A DNA stretch of 64,000 bases, from positions 5,580,001 through 5,644,000 of the forward strand of contig NZ_CP097263.1 of assembly GCF_028622115.1 (NCBI RefSeq), in the 5' to 3' direction. The DNA comes from Kutzneria chonburiensis (GTDB taxonomy: Bacteria; Actinomycetota; Actinomycetes; Mycobacteriales; Pseudonocardiaceae). The notes under the pieces were generated by a model. That model was not told the DNA's origin. It saw only the letters and a program-made list of their open reading frames with translations, and searched no databases. Below, piece by piece: positions 1 through 8,401 of the stretch (positions are counted from its first letter, which is position 1; the number at the start of each line of letters is the position of its first letter). A program made the position numbers and the translations under genes.

Positions 1-199
1 GCAGCATCACGATGCTGGCGCCGATGGCGAAGTCGGCCAGGTAGGCGATGCCGCCGAGCGCCGTGCTGGCCACGGAGAACGGGGACCAGCGGCGGAACGA
101 CTGGGCGGCGTAGCGCAGCGAGAAGTCCTCGCTGTCCTCGTTGGCCGCGAGCCAGGCGTAACGACGCTTGGGCGCGGTCTCCGGCGCGGTGACGGTCAT
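1..199 (-). CDS. NCS1-family purine/cytosine permease, N-terminal fragment
   Basis: Only the first 66 codons lie in the window; the gene continues beyond base 1. The start is ATG at 199. A hydrophilic N-terminus rich in Ala, Pro, Glu and Lys is followed by an RRWSPFSVASTALGG stretch and the beginning of a membrane helix (GIAYLADFAIGASI). This arrangement is typical of the cytoplasmic N-terminus and first transmembrane helix of NCS1 transporters (cytosine, purine, allantoin or related solutes taken up with H+ or Na+). The substrate cannot be told from this fragment. The gene is divergent from the next one, with about 130 nt between the two starts. Confidence 0.6.
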   Translation of the reverse strand, partial: MTVTAPETAPKRRYAWLAANEDSEDFSLRYAAQSFRRWSPFSVASTALGGIAYLADFAIGASIVML

Positions 200-330
200 G
201 GGCACCGACGGTAGGAAGGCCGTTTTACGTCCAGGTTCCGGCGCTGTTACCCCCCACCGGGCAGGTGATCTTCCCCGGTGCGGCGCACCGGGACGGACGG
301 CGCGCCGGTCGACCGGGTAGCGTGCCAGCC

Positions 331-1254
331 GTGGCCGTGCCGGATCCTGTCGACTTCCGTCTGCTCTCGCTGATCGCCGAGATGGGACGGGCCGCCGTGC
401 ACGACGTCGCGGCGCGGTTGGGCATGGACCCGCGGGAGGCGGCCGCACGCCTGGTCGCGCTGTCCGCGCAGGGCATGCCGCTGCTGGTCGGCGTGGAGTG
501 CGACCCGAACGGGATCAGGGCGGCGCTGGCCGCCGCCAGCCGGCCGCCGCAGCAACAGCAGTGGCCGGGCTACCAGCAGCCGCAGTACGCCCCGCCCCAG
601 CAGCAGGTGCCACAGCCGCAGTACCAGCAGCACCCGCAGCCGCAGTACGCCCCGCCGCCCCAGTACGCGGCGCCGCAGAGCGTGCCGTTCCCTGCGCAGC
701 AGCAGGCCGCCCCCACGCCGGTGCAGCCCGCCGCGCCGCAGCAGCCGCCGGCCGGCGGCACGTGGGGGCCGCCGCAGACGGCCGCGTGGGCCCGTGGCGA
801 CGAGCAGACCGTCACCGCCGCGCCCGTGCCCCCGCCGAAGTTCACCGTGGGCACCACGCAGCAGACCGTCGGCCTTGAGGGCGAGCAGCTGTCCATCCAG
901 CTCGTCGAGGTCGTCGACCCGGCCGACTTCCTGTTCACCGCCGCCGGCTACCGGCTCCAGGAGGGCGAGCGGGCCGTGGTCGTGCACACCGAGCTGACCA
1001 ACCGCGGCACCGTGCCGTTCTCCTCGCTGCCCGATCTGTACCTGCTGCTCATCGCGGCCGACGGGCAGACCGTGTCCAAGGCCCCGGTGTCGCTGTCCTC
1101 CCGGCCGCCGCACCGCATCGGCGTGCAGCCGGGCGAGACCGCCGGCGGGCACACCGTCTACGTGCTGCCCGACTCCACCGAGCTCACCTCGGTCCGCTGG
1201 AGCCCCCGCCCCGACGACCCCGCCCACTCCCTCACCTGGGAGATCGAGCCCTAA
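331..1254 (+). CDS. Winged-helix / PQ-rich linker / Ig-like domain protein of unknown function
   Basis: About 307 aa if translation starts at GTG 331; in-frame GTGs at 265 and 322 are alternatives and no clear ribosome binding site decides. Residues 5-60 look like an AsnC-type winged helix (DFRLLSLIAEMGRAAVHDVA, then a recognition-helix-like LGMDPREAAARLVALS). Residues 70-170 are a low-complexity linker of repeated Gln-Pro-Gln-Tyr units, encoded by near-repeats of CAGCCGCAGTAC. The last 120 residues form a beta-rich domain resembling the DUF4352/Ig-like family (VVHTELTNRGTVPFSSLPDLYL). There is no signal peptide or membrane helix. It is transcribed toward the pseudouridine synthase gene, with a long hairpin between the two stops. 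No function is assigned. Confidence 0.6.
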   Translation: MAVPDPVDFRLLSLIAEMGRAAVHDVAARLGMDPREAAARLVALSAQGMPLLVGVECDPNGIRAALAAASRPPQQQQWPGYQQPQYAPPQQQVPQPQYQQHPQPQYAPPPQYAAPQSVPFPAQQQAAPTPVQPAAPQQPPAGGTWGPPQTAAWARGDEQTVTAAPVPPPKFTVGTTQQTVGLEGEQLSIQLVEVVDPADFLFTAAGYRLQEGERAVVVHTELTNRGTVPFSSLPDLYLLLIAADGQTVSKAPVSLSSRPPHRIGVQPGETAGGHTVYVLPDSTELTSVRWSPRPDDPAHSLTWEIEP

Positions 1255-1267
1255 CCCACCCGCGTTT

Positions 1268-1337
1268 CACTTTTCGCCACATGCGCTTCCTATGTGGCAC
1301 TAGACGCCACATAGGAAGCGCATGTGGCAGAAAAGTG
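1268..1337. repeat. Long inverted repeat, family A copy 1, between convergent genes
   Basis: Two perfect 23-bp arms (1276-1298 and 1306-1328) are separated by 7 bp and flanked by CACTTTT / AAAAGTG with a one-base offset. Each arm is itself a partial palindrome (CCACAT...ATGTGG), so the element could form nested hairpins. The core CCACATGCGCTTCC recurs at 12454, 33195 and 33276. It ends four bases from the stop of the minus-strand pseudouridine synthase and 13 bases from the plus-strand stop, so it could act as a bidirectional terminator. Confidence 0.85.
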
Positions 1338-1341
1338 GAGC

Positions 1342-2271
1342 TCAGCTCTCGGCGCGGATACGCTCGAGGGCGATGCGCAGGTCGTCCGGGTACTGGCTCT
1401 CGAACGTCACCCACTCGCCGTCGGCCGGGTGGTGGAACGACAGCGACTTGGCCTGCAACCACTGGCGCGACAGGTTGAGCCGCTTGGCCAGGACCGGGTC
1501 GGCGCCGTAGGTCAGGTCGCCGACGCACGGGTGGTGCAGGGCGGAGAAGTGCACGCGGATCTGGTGCGTGCGGCCCGTCTCCAGGTGCACTTCCAGCAGC
1601 GACGCCGCCCGGAACGCCTCCAGCATCTCGTAGTGCGTGACGCTCGGCCGGCCGGTAGCCACCACGGCCCACTTGTAGTCGTGCTTGGGGTGCCGGTCGA
1701 TCGGCGCGTCGATGGTGCCGCGCGTCGGGTCGGGATGCCCCTGCACGAGCGCGTGGTAGACCTTGTCCACGGTGCGTTCCTTGAACGCCCGCTTGAGCAC
1801 GGTGTAGGCGTGCTCGCTCTTGGCCACGACCATCACGCCGGTGGTGCCCACGTCCAGCCGGTGCACCACGCCCTGCCGCTCGGCCGCGCCGGACGTGGAG
1901 ATCCGGATACCGGCGGCGGCCAGGCCGCCGACCACGGTCGGGCCGTTCCAGCCGGGGCTCGGGTGCACGGCCACGCCCACCGGCTTGTCGACGACGACCA
2001 CGTCGTCGTCCTCGTGCAGCACGACCAGGCCCTCGACCGGGATGGCCTGCACAGTGACCGGCTGCGCCGGCGGCGGCAGCGTCACCTCCAGCCACGAGCC
2101 GGCGATCAGCCGGTCGGACTTGCCGACGGCCCGGCCGTCGACCAGCACGTCGCCCGAGTCGGCCAGGGTGGCCACGGTCGTGCGGGACAGGCCGAGCAGC
2201 TTGGACAGGCCGGCGTCGACCCGCATGCCGTCGAGGCCGTCGGGGACGGGCAGCTCGCGAAGGTCACTCAC
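1342..2271 (-). CDS. rluD: RluD-type 23S rRNA pseudouridine synthase
   Basis: 309 aa. The protein would convert specific uridines of rRNA to pseudouridine. An N-terminal S4-like RNA-binding domain (residues 15-65) precedes the RluA/RluD catalytic domain. The catalytic aspartate is D140 in [12 protein letters not shown], and the [12 protein letters not shown] motif lies near 240. The GTG at 2271 is chosen because it gives the normal N-terminus ([12 protein letters not shown]) and lies inside the end of lspA, so the genes overlap by 8 nt (GTGAGTGA) and are probably translationally coupled. The lspA-rluD pairing is common in bacteria. The exact target (RluD, RluC or RluA type) is not proven. Confidence 0.93.
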   Translation of the reverse strand: MSDLRELPVPDGLDGMRVDAGLSKLLGLSRTTVATLADSGDVLVDGRAVGKSDRLIAGSWLEVTLPPPAQPVTVQAIPVEGLVVLHEDDDVVVVDKPVGVAVHPSPGWNGPTVVGGLAAAGIRISTSGAAERQGVVHRLDVGTTGVMVVAKSEHAYTVLKRAFKERTVDKVYHALVQGHPDPTRGTIDAPIDRHPKHDYKWAVVATGRPSVTHYEMLEAFRAASLLEVHLETGRTHQIRVHFSALHHPCVGDLTYGADPVLAKRLNLSRQWLQAKSLSFHHPADGEWVTFESQYPDDLRIALERIRAES

Positions 2272-2827
2272 CGGTCTTGGCCTCCCGCGTCGACCGGCCG
2301 TCGTAGTCACGGCCGATGATCGCCATCAGCACGATGAGCGCGCCGCCGACACAGATCGCCGAGTCGGCGAAGTTGAACACCGGGAAGTACTGGGCGTTCG
2401 GCCCGAACACGGAGATGAAGTCGACCACGTGCCCCTGGAGCGCGCCCGGGGCCCGGAAGATCCGGTCCAGCAGGTTGCCCAGCGCGCCGCCGAACACGAA
2501 GCCGAGGCCGACGGCCCAGCCCCGCGAGCGCAGCCGGGGCGCGACCCAGATGATCGCGGCCAGCACGCCGACGCAGATCACGCTGAACACCCAGGTCATG
2601 CCGGTGACGCCGAGCGAGAACGCGGCGTAGGGGTTGCGGATCACGTCGAGGTAGACCAGGCCGCCGGCCAGCTCGAGCGGCGGCTTGCCCTCGAGGTTGG
2701 CGACGACCAGCGCCTTGGTGACGATGTCCAGCGCCAGTGCGACGACGCCGGCCGCGGCCAGCAGTCCGATCCGGCGGGGCAGCGGCCGCTGGGCCGCGAC
2801 CGGTTCGGTGTTGGGCTCGGTGCTCAC
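2264..2827 (-). CDS. lspA: Lipoprotein signal peptidase (signal peptidase II)
   Basis: 187 aa. This membrane aspartyl protease removes signal peptides from diacylglyceryl-modified prolipoproteins. Four transmembrane helices are visible. The two catalytic aspartates are D121 in GNLLDRIF and D155 in FNFADSAI, and the RNPYAAFS motif is near 65. Start GTG 2827 ([10 protein letters not shown]) is preferred over upstream ATG codons because it lies 15 nt after the aminotransferase stop and gives a normal length. It is transcribed with the upstream aminotransferase and the downstream pseudouridine synthase. A likely client is the ABC lipoprotein encoded at 54916. Confidence 0.95.
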   Translation of the reverse strand: MSTEPNTEPVAAQRPLPRRIGLLAAAGVVALALDIVTKALVVANLEGKPPLELAGGLVYLDVIRNPYAAFSLGVTGMTWVFSVICVGVLAAIIWVAPRLRSRGWAVGLGFVFGGALGNLLDRIFRAPGALQGHVVDFISVFGPNAQYFPVFNFADSAICVGGALIVLMAIIGRDYDGRSTREAKTGE

Positions 2828-2841
2828 CGGGCCATTGTCCC

Positions 2842-4194
2842 TCAGCCGGCGACGAAGGGCGGCAGCGGCCGGTTGTCGTCGGCCGGCACCCAGCGGCCGT
2901 CCTGCTGCACGTACGTCCACTTCGGCCCGTTCGTGACGAGTTCACGCAGCGCCGCGATGAGACGGTTCACGTGCTCCAGCGTGCTGCCCAGGCCCAGGCT
3001 GGCCCGCAGGGCGCGCTGTTCGGTGGCGTCCACGCGGTCCAGCAGGCGGCGCGTCGCCACGTGCGCGCAGAATGCGCCGTCACGGACGCCGATGCCGTAC
3101 TCCGCCGACAGCGCCGCCGCGATCAGGCCCGCCTCGTGGCCGTGAATGGTGAAGCTCACGACACCGACACGGTCCGCGTCGCTGAAGATCGCCAGCTCGT
3201 GCAGGCCGGGGATGCTGCGCAGGCCCTCACGCAGCCGCGTCAGCAGCGTCTGCTCGTGGGCGACGATGCGATCCCAGCCGTGCCGGGTGATCGTGTCGCA
3301 GGCCGCCGCGAGCGCGTGCACGCCGACCACGTTGGGCGAGCCCGCCTCGTGTCGCTCCGGCACCGCCGACCACGCCACGCCGAGGTGGTCGCCCCAGTCC
3401 ACGACGCTCTTGGTGGCGCCGCCGCCGACCAGGTACGGCTCCGCCGCCTGGAGCCAGTCCGCGCGGCCGATCAGCGCGCCCGCGCCGTACGGGGCGTACA
3501 GCTTGTGGGCCGAGAGCACCACGTAGTCCACGTCCAGCGCCTTGATGTCCACCGGGCGGTGCGGCGCCAGCTGCGCCGCGTCCAGCGCGATGCGCGCACC
3601 GAAGCGCCGGGCCACCTGCGCCAGCTCCGCCACCGGCCACAGCTCGCCCGTGACGTTCGAGGCACCCGTCACCACCACCAGGCGCGGGCCTTCCGGGCAC
3701 AGCTTCAGCGCCGCCTCCAGCGCCGGCACCGCCGCCGCGGCCGACTCCGGCGTCTGAATGCGACGGACGTTCGGGCCGCGCCAGGGCAGCAGCGCCGCGT
3801 GGTGCTCCGTGTCGAACAGGACCACGGAAGTGCGGCGCGGCAACGACTTCGCCAGCAGGTTCAGCGAGTCCGTCGTGTTGCGCGTGAACACCACCGTGTC
3901 GCTCTTACGAGCGCCCACGAAGCGCCGCAACGTATCCCGGGCCTGCTCGTAGACCTTTGTGGACACCTGCGAGGCGAATCCCGCGCCACGGTGGACACTT
4001 GCGTACCAGGGCAGCAGTTCGTCGACCGCGTCGCGCACCTGCTCCAGACAGGGGGCGCTGGCCGCGTGGTCCAGGTTGGCGTACGTGATGCGCTCGCCGG
4101 TCACCAGCGGCACCGACAGCCGGGCGCCGACCACGGCCGGCACGGTGGGGATGCCACTCTCGGTGTTGCGGGCCGGCGGGATCGCGATGGTCAC
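2842..4194 (-). CDS. Class V aminotransferase (SufS/CsdA-like), SAM-IV-controlled
   Basis: 450 aa from GTG 4194, preceded by a GAGGAG ribosome binding site. It is a fold-type I PLP enzyme of the class V aminotransferase / cysteine desulfurase superfamily. The PLP lysine is K231 in LSAHKLYAPYG, with cofactor contacts in FDTEHHA (about 128) and ALDAAQ (about 203). A 25-residue C-terminal tail (TNGPKWTYVQQDGRW) follows the catalytic fold. A SAM-IV riboswitch lies directly upstream, which points to sulfur-amino-acid or SAM metabolism rather than Fe-S assembly; no suf genes are adjacent. It probably heads an operon with lspA and rluD. The exact substrate is unknown. Confidence 0.88.
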   Translation of the reverse strand: MTIAIPPARNTESGIPTVPAVVGARLSVPLVTGERITYANLDHAASAPCLEQVRDAVDELLPWYASVHRGAGFASQVSTKVYEQARDTLRRFVGARKSDTVVFTRNTTDSLNLLAKSLPRRTSVVLFDTEHHAALLPWRGPNVRRIQTPESAAAAVPALEAALKLCPEGPRLVVVTGASNVTGELWPVAELAQVARRFGARIALDAAQLAPHRPVDIKALDVDYVVLSAHKLYAPYGAGALIGRADWLQAAEPYLVGGGATKSVVDWGDHLGVAWSAVPERHEAGSPNVVGVHALAAACDTITRHGWDRIVAHEQTLLTRLREGLRSIPGLHELAIFSDADRVGVVSFTIHGHEAGLIAAALSAEYGIGVRDGAFCAHVATRRLLDRVDATEQRALRASLGLGSTLEHVNRLIAALRELVTNGPKWTYVQQDGRWVPADDNRPLPPFVAG

Positions 4195-4210
4195 GGGGGT
4201 GCTCCTCGGG

Positions 4211-4345
4211 TCAGGGACCCGCCGTGCAGAGGGTCCGCGCTTGCCCGGTCGCGGCGCGACGGGCCTGGTCCTCACCCGGGGCACCCCACCGCGGAGGAGG
4301 GTTGCCGGCCAGCTAGCCGGGGCTTGACGCTGGCACTCATGACCT
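4211..4345 (-). promoter_or_regulatory. SAM-IV riboswitch and expression platform
   Basis: Read on the minus strand from about 4344, the leader starts GGTCATGAGTGCCAGCGTCA, continues with AAGCCCCGGCTAGCTGGCCG, then GCAACCCTCC and a GGTGGGGTGCCCCGGGTGAGGACC segment that pairs back with the first GGTC. This primary sequence and folding pattern match the SAM-IV class known from actinobacteria. A hairpin GGACCC...GGGTCC at 4236-4215 lies between the aptamer and the GAGGAG ribosome binding site and is a candidate expression platform. S-adenosylmethionine would be expected to repress the downstream aminotransferase gene. Confidence 0.88.
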
Positions 4346-4522
4346 TTCGTCAGCGACGATAACCGACCGTGCGCGGATCCGTCGAGACGTCCTCCCACAT
4401 CGTGAGAGCCGTCACGAACGGGTGTTTCTCTTCCCGGAGGAGTGAAGCCCCTCTCTTTTTCCGCCCCGACCGGCGCAGACTCGGCCCCGGCAGCACCTTG
4501 GCCGACCCGCTCGGAGGTAGTC

Positions 4523-4798
4523 ATGTTCCGCGAGCTCGACGACGAGCTCAGTCGCCACCTGGCGATGCTCGCCGACCTCGCCCTTGACCCCGATGACCGC
4601 CTGGTCAGCGGCATCACCCGCACCCAGCTCCCCCGCGTCGTCGATGCCGTGGCCACCCTGCTCAGCGAGCACTCCCCCGACCCCGTCGGCCGCTGCGGCA
4701 CCTGCCGCCCCGACCACTGGTGGCAGTCCCGCCCCGCCTTCCCCTGCCCGGCGTACCTGGCCGTGCACCGCGCCTTGTTCGCCGGGACGTTGGCTTAG
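4523..4798 (+). CDS. Small conserved Cys/Trp-containing protein, unknown function
   Basis: 91 aa from ATG 4523, with a GGAGG ribosome binding site 8 nt upstream. The N-terminal half is helical and acidic (MFRELDDELSRHLAMLADLA). The C-terminal half has a CGTC pair, a histidine-tryptophan pair and a third cysteine (CGTCRPDHWWQSRPAF, then PCPAYLAVH), a possible metal-binding arrangement. No known enzyme domain is recognised. Its TAG stop overlaps the TAA stop of the convergent gene (4795-4798). Confidence 0.7.
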   Translation: MFRELDDELSRHLAMLADLALDPDDRLVSGITRTQLPRVVDAVATLLSEHSPDPVGRCGTCRPDHWWQSRPAFPCPAYLAVHRALFAGTLA

Positions 4799-5454
4799 CC
4801 GCGATAGCCCGTGCCGGGCACCCGGCGCTCGTACTCCGCGCACAGGTACGTCTCCGGCACCTCCTCGGCGACCGGCACCGACCAGTAGTCGCGTTTCGAG
4901 CGCACCGCCAGGTACTGCTCCTTGGCCTCGCGGTGACAGCAGATGCCCATCATGTCGCGGCCCGCGGGCGAATAGTCCGCGTACTGGCAGGTGACGCAGC
5001 ACGCCAGCCGTGCACCGGACGGGAAGCCGTCCTCCAGACGCTGCAGACCTCGTTCGAAATCGTCCGCCGCGACCTGGACGGTGACGCCCTCGACCTCCGC
5101 CGCCAGCCTCAGGTTCCTCGGTTCGTCGATTCGCAGGTCAAGGCCGAACCGCACCGTCGTCGGCCGTCGGCTGCCGTCGATCTCCAGCGTGCACGGCAGT
5201 TCCCCGCTCAGCGCGCACTGATCGAGATCGCCGGCTCCGTTCACCGTCAGCTCGCGCTGCCCCGGCTCGACCGGTTCGAGCCCGTCGAACTGGAACCCCC
5301 AGACCTCGACGCCGCGCACCACCGTGTGGATCTCGACCCGCCGATCGCCCGGCCCGTACCGAACGGTCGGTTCGAACCGCCAGACAACGGATTCCGTGCC
5401 GCGGTCGTCTTCGTAGCTGCCCGGAAAGGTCTGCGGGGCAAATCTGGGAACCAT
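4795..5454 (-). CDS. Conserved hypothetical protein, DUF6304-like
   Basis: 219 aa from ATG 5454. The N-terminal 130 residues are beta-rich. The C-terminal part has a cysteine-rich signature (ACCVTCQYADYSPAG, MMGICCHREAKEQYL) followed by VPEVPETYLC-like sequence. This resembles a conserved actinobacterial family I associate with DUF6304; the assignment is from memory and moderate. The clustered cysteines and histidine suggest metal binding. There is no signal peptide or membrane helix. It is convergent with the small protein at 4523 and its stop overlaps that gene's stop. Confidence 0.65.
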   Translation of the reverse strand: MVPRFAPQTFPGSYEDDRGTESVVWRFEPTVRYGPGDRRVEIHTVVRGVEVWGFQFDGLEPVEPGQRELTVNGAGDLDQCALSGELPCTLEIDGSRRPTTVRFGLDLRIDEPRNLRLAAEVEGVTVQVAADDFERGLQRLEDGFPSGARLACCVTCQYADYSPAGRDMMGICCHREAKEQYLAVRSKRDYWSVPVAEEVPETYLCAEYERRVPGTGYRG

Positions 5455-5479
5455 GGGTCCATGCTGCCCGTTCGCAACC

Positions 5480-5917
5480 TCAGGACTCCAGCAAACGTTT
5501 CAGCGCTGCCAGGTCTTTGCGATTGGCCCGCCGCATCGCCGACGCCATCATCGGTGCCGTGACAGCCGCGAAGCCGGCCGGCGAGCCGCTGTTGCGTAGC
5601 GTCATGCGGGTCCTGCCGGAGTCGACGGCTTCCCACGTGTAGGTGGTGCGCATCGGGAAGGGCCCCTGGGCGGTCTGCATCACCAGCCGTGCACCGGGCA
5701 CGAGCTCGACGATCTCGTACGTGTAAGCCAACTCCCGGCCGAGGAACCGCGCGACGAACGCGACGCGGGAGCCCAGGGCGAGCGGCGGCGGGGTTTCCCA
5801 ACGCACGGACCGGATGTTGACGTACCAGCACGGCGCGTTGGTCGGGTCGGCCGCGTAGTCGGCGACCCGGGCGAGCGGGGCGTCGATGACGATCTCGGTG
5901 AGGACGTCGACGGCCAT
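5480..5917 (-). CDS. SRPBCC/START-like ligand-binding domain protein
   Basis: 145 aa from ATG 5917. The pattern of an N-terminal strand ([20 protein letters not shown]), a central [20 protein letters not shown] and a long C-terminal helix ([19 protein letters not shown]) is that of the helix-grip (SRPBCC, polyketide cyclase 2) fold, which binds small hydrophobic ligands. The specific role is unknown. It is 25 nt upstream of the DUF6304-like gene on the same strand, so the two may be cotranscribed. It is divergent from the gene at 5970, with 52 nt between starts. Confidence 0.8.
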   Translation of the reverse strand: MAVDVLTEIVIDAPLARVADYAADPTNAPCWYVNIRSVRWETPPPLALGSRVAFVARFLGRELAYTYEIVELVPGARLVMQTAQGPFPMRTTYTWEAVDSGRTRMTLRNSGSPAGFAAVTAPMMASAMRRANRKDLAALKRLLES

Positions 5918-5969
5918 ACCCGATTGTCGCACGCCGAAACTGACTCGCTGGGCTTCCTACGCTGGACTG

Positions 5970-6551
5970 ATGAGCTTCTTCGGCGATTACCTCGACAAGA
6001 AGGTCCCCCACCCGCCGACGCCCACCGGCCGGGGCATCTCCCGAAACGACATCGCCCGCGACGGCTACGCCGTCGTGCTGCCGGGGCTGCTGCCCTGGAC
6101 CGGCGTGGTGGGCCGGAGCGAATCGGCGTGTGTTGCCGTCACGGGTGTCCGGTGCTGGCCGGAATTTGCTCAGCTGTCGCTCACCACATACCACCGCAAC
6201 GGCCAGGGGACTCACATGCTGACGATGCCCCGTTTCCACGAAGACGCCGAGGAGATACTCCGGTTTGGGGTGCTGTTCGCGGACGGCCGGAGGGCGACGA
6301 ACCTGGACCACCTGGCCTGGAACGACGGTGCACCAAGGAACCCGCCGGCGGACCACCCGGTGCTGTTCCCGGCGGGCGGCTCCGGCTGGGCCGGTCGTAC
6401 GGAGATACAGGTCAGCCTGTTTCCGCTGCCACCGGCCGGCCCGGTGACGCTGATCGTGGAGTGGCCGGCGGAAGGCATCGCCGAAAGCCGGACCGAGTTC
6501 GACGGGGCGGAGATGCGTGCGGCGGCGGAACAGGCCGAGAGAATCTGGTAG
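5970..6551 (+). CDS. Hypothetical protein, unknown function
   Basis: 193 aa from ATG 5970 (MSFFGDYLDKKVPHPPT), the first start beyond the divergent SRPBCC gene. It has alternating strands with a conserved-looking core (LTTYHRNGQGTHMLTMPRFH, FGVLFADGRRATNLDHLAW) and a C-terminal LPPAGPVTLIVEWPAEGI segment. There is no signal peptide, membrane helix or catalytic motif I recognise. The gene is convergent with the antiporter gene, separated by only 7 bp. Composition is like its neighbours. Confidence 0.6.
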   Translation: MSFFGDYLDKKVPHPPTPTGRGISRNDIARDGYAVVLPGLLPWTGVVGRSESACVAVTGVRCWPEFAQLSLTTYHRNGQGTHMLTMPRFHEDAEEILRFGVLFADGRRATNLDHLAWNDGAPRNPPADHPVLFPAGGSGWAGRTEIQVSLFPLPPAGPVTLIVEWPAEGIAESRTEFDGAEMRAAAEQAERIW

Positions 6552-6558
6552 CCGAGAA

Positions 6559-8039
6559 TCAGTCCCGGCCGGATTCGCCTTTCCAGCGGGCGAAGCGGCC
6601 GGCGCGGTCGACGGCGCGGATGCGGCGTTCGGTGGCGTCGCGGACCTTTTCGGTGGCTACGACGAGGATCTGGTCCTCCTCCTGCAACCGCGTGGTGGGG
6701 GTGGGGGTGAAACCGGCCTCGTCGCGGACGATGAGGCTGATGGTGGCGCCGGCGGGCAGACGAAGCTCGGACAGGTACACGCCGTGCAGCTTGGATCCGG
6801 GCTGGACGCGAACCTGGAGCAGCTCGGCGCCGAGGGTGTCGAGGGGGCGGAGTCGACCTCGATCTCCGTGGTGTCGCCGGACTTGACCAAGCCGAGCCAA
6901 CGGGCGACCAGCGGCAAGGTGCCGCCCTGGATCAAGGTGAGCACGACCACCAGCACGAAGACGGCGTCGACGAGGTGCTGCGCGCCGGGAACGCCCTGGG
7001 TCAAAGGAATCAACGCCAGCACGATGGGCACGGCACCGCGAAGTCCGGACCACGACAGGAAGATCTGTGCCCGCCAAGGCACCCGGAACGGGGTCATGGA
7101 CAGCAGCACGGAGAGCGGACGGGCCAGGAGAAGGAGGACGGCGCCGGCGACGAGGGCGGGGATCAAGGCGCTGAGCAGCCGTGCGGGTGAGGCGAAGAGG
7201 CCGAGTAAGACGAACAGGCCGATCTGGGCCAGCCAGCCGAGACCCTCGGCGAACGACAGGGTGTCGGATCGGTGCGGCAGCCGGGAATTCCCCAGCACCA
7301 GGCCGGTGACGTAGGTGGCGAGCAAACCGGAGGCATGCACGAGGTCACCGAACGCGTAGGCCAGCACACACATGGCAACGGTGGCGACGGGATAGAGGCC
7401 GGTGGCGGGCAGGGCCGCGCGTCTCAGGCCGAAAGCGCCGAGCCAACCGACGAGAATGCCGACGGCGGCGCCGATGCCGAGCTCGTAGACGACGAGCAGC
7501 GGCGTCGTCCAGCTCACCGGATCGGGTGACACGAGCAGGACGACGGCGATGAAGACCGGGGCGTCGTTGAGACCGGACTCGAGTTCCAAGGCGCCGACCA
7601 GGCGCTTCGAGACGCCGACTCCCCGCAGCACGCTGAACACGGCGGCGGCGTCGGTGGACGACAGGACCGCGCCCCACAACAGGGCGGTACGCCAGTCCAG
7701 GCCGAGCAACAGGTGTAACGCGAAGCCGGTGACGGCGACACTGACCGCGACCGCCACAGTGGACAGTGCGATTCCCAGCCCCAGCGAGCTTTTCACGGAC
7801 GACCACCGCGTGGTGAGCCCACCCTCGGCCAGGATGAGCACGAGCGCGGCGATGCCCAGCGACTGGGTGAGCGCGGCGTTGTCGAAGCGGATGCCCAACC
7901 CGGCCTCGCCGATCAACAGCCCGATGCCGAGGTACAGCAGCAGTGAGGGCAGACCGAGGCGGACGGAGACGCGCACGGCGAACACGGAGAGCAGGAGTAC
8001 CGCCGCTCCTATACCGAGCGCTGTCGAAAGAGTAGGCAT
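6559..8039 (-). CDS. NhaP-type cation/H+ antiporter with C-terminal TrkA-C domain; apparent frameshift at 6843-6847
   Basis: ATG 8039 with a GGGAGGTGGG ribosome binding site. The first 390 codons encode about 12 membrane helices of the CPA1 antiporter family, with motifs including SSTDAAAVFSVL and ESGLNDAPVF. After VDSAP the frame goes out of register. The next frame continues with a clear TrkA-C/RCK-C domain (LLQVRVQPGSKLHGVYLSEL, VRDEAGFTPTPTTRLQEEDQ) to a TGA at 6559. Adding one C to the five-C run at 6847-6843 joins the two parts as D-S-A-P-L-D-T-L-G. The gene would exchange Na+ or K+ for protons at the membrane, with the RCK domain sensing ligand. Sequencing error is likelier than a true pseudogene. 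Confidence 0.85.
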
Positions 8040-8146
8040 CCCACCTCCCGGATGTCACCTGTCGGCATGAACAGTGTGCGTGACGATCACGGAAAAGTAC
8101 TAATCGACCACTTTGGATGTCCACAGTAGACGGTGCGGAACCGGTG

Positions 8147-8401
8147 TTAGACTAGAAGTTCGCGCAATCGCCCGTAGGCGTCCGGAAGTTCGACGATCTT
8201 GTCCCGGCTGCGCTCGCCGGACACGATGACCACGTCCTGACGGCGGATGCCGAATGCGCCGGCCAGCGCCTTGCGCACGGCCTCGTTGGCCTTGCCCTCC
8301 ACGGCCGGCGCGGTCACGGCCACGATGAGCGCCCCGTCGCCCCACACCCCGCCGACGGCCTCACGCCGCGCGCCGGGTTTTACGCGCACAGCGAACTTCA
8401 T
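8147..8401 (-). CDS. DUF167 (YggU) family protein
   Basis: 84 aa from ATG 8401. It matches the compact DUF167/YggU fold: KFAVRVKPGARREAV, then VTAPAVEGKANEAVRKALA and a VVIVSGERSRDKIVEL segment. Family function is unknown. In many bacteria it is encoded beside yggT/yggS, but here it is separated from that cluster. Its ATG overlaps the TGA of the upstream TetR gene (ATGA), so the two are probably translated together and share the palindromic control region at 8945. Confidence 0.85.
   Translation of the reverse strand: MKFAVRVKPGARREAVGGVWGDGALIVAVTAPAVEGKANEAVRKALAGAFGIRRQDVVIVSGERSRDKIVELPDAYGRLRELLV

Noticed and set aside
577-680. Tandem DNA repeat as a possible regulatory element
   Set aside because: It lies inside a coding region and follows codon periodicity, encoding a Gln/Pro/Tyr linker.
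6559-7077. Separate small gene for the TrkA-C domain
   Set aside because: Its start would be inside the antiporter gene without a ribosome binding site, and one missing C explains the split.
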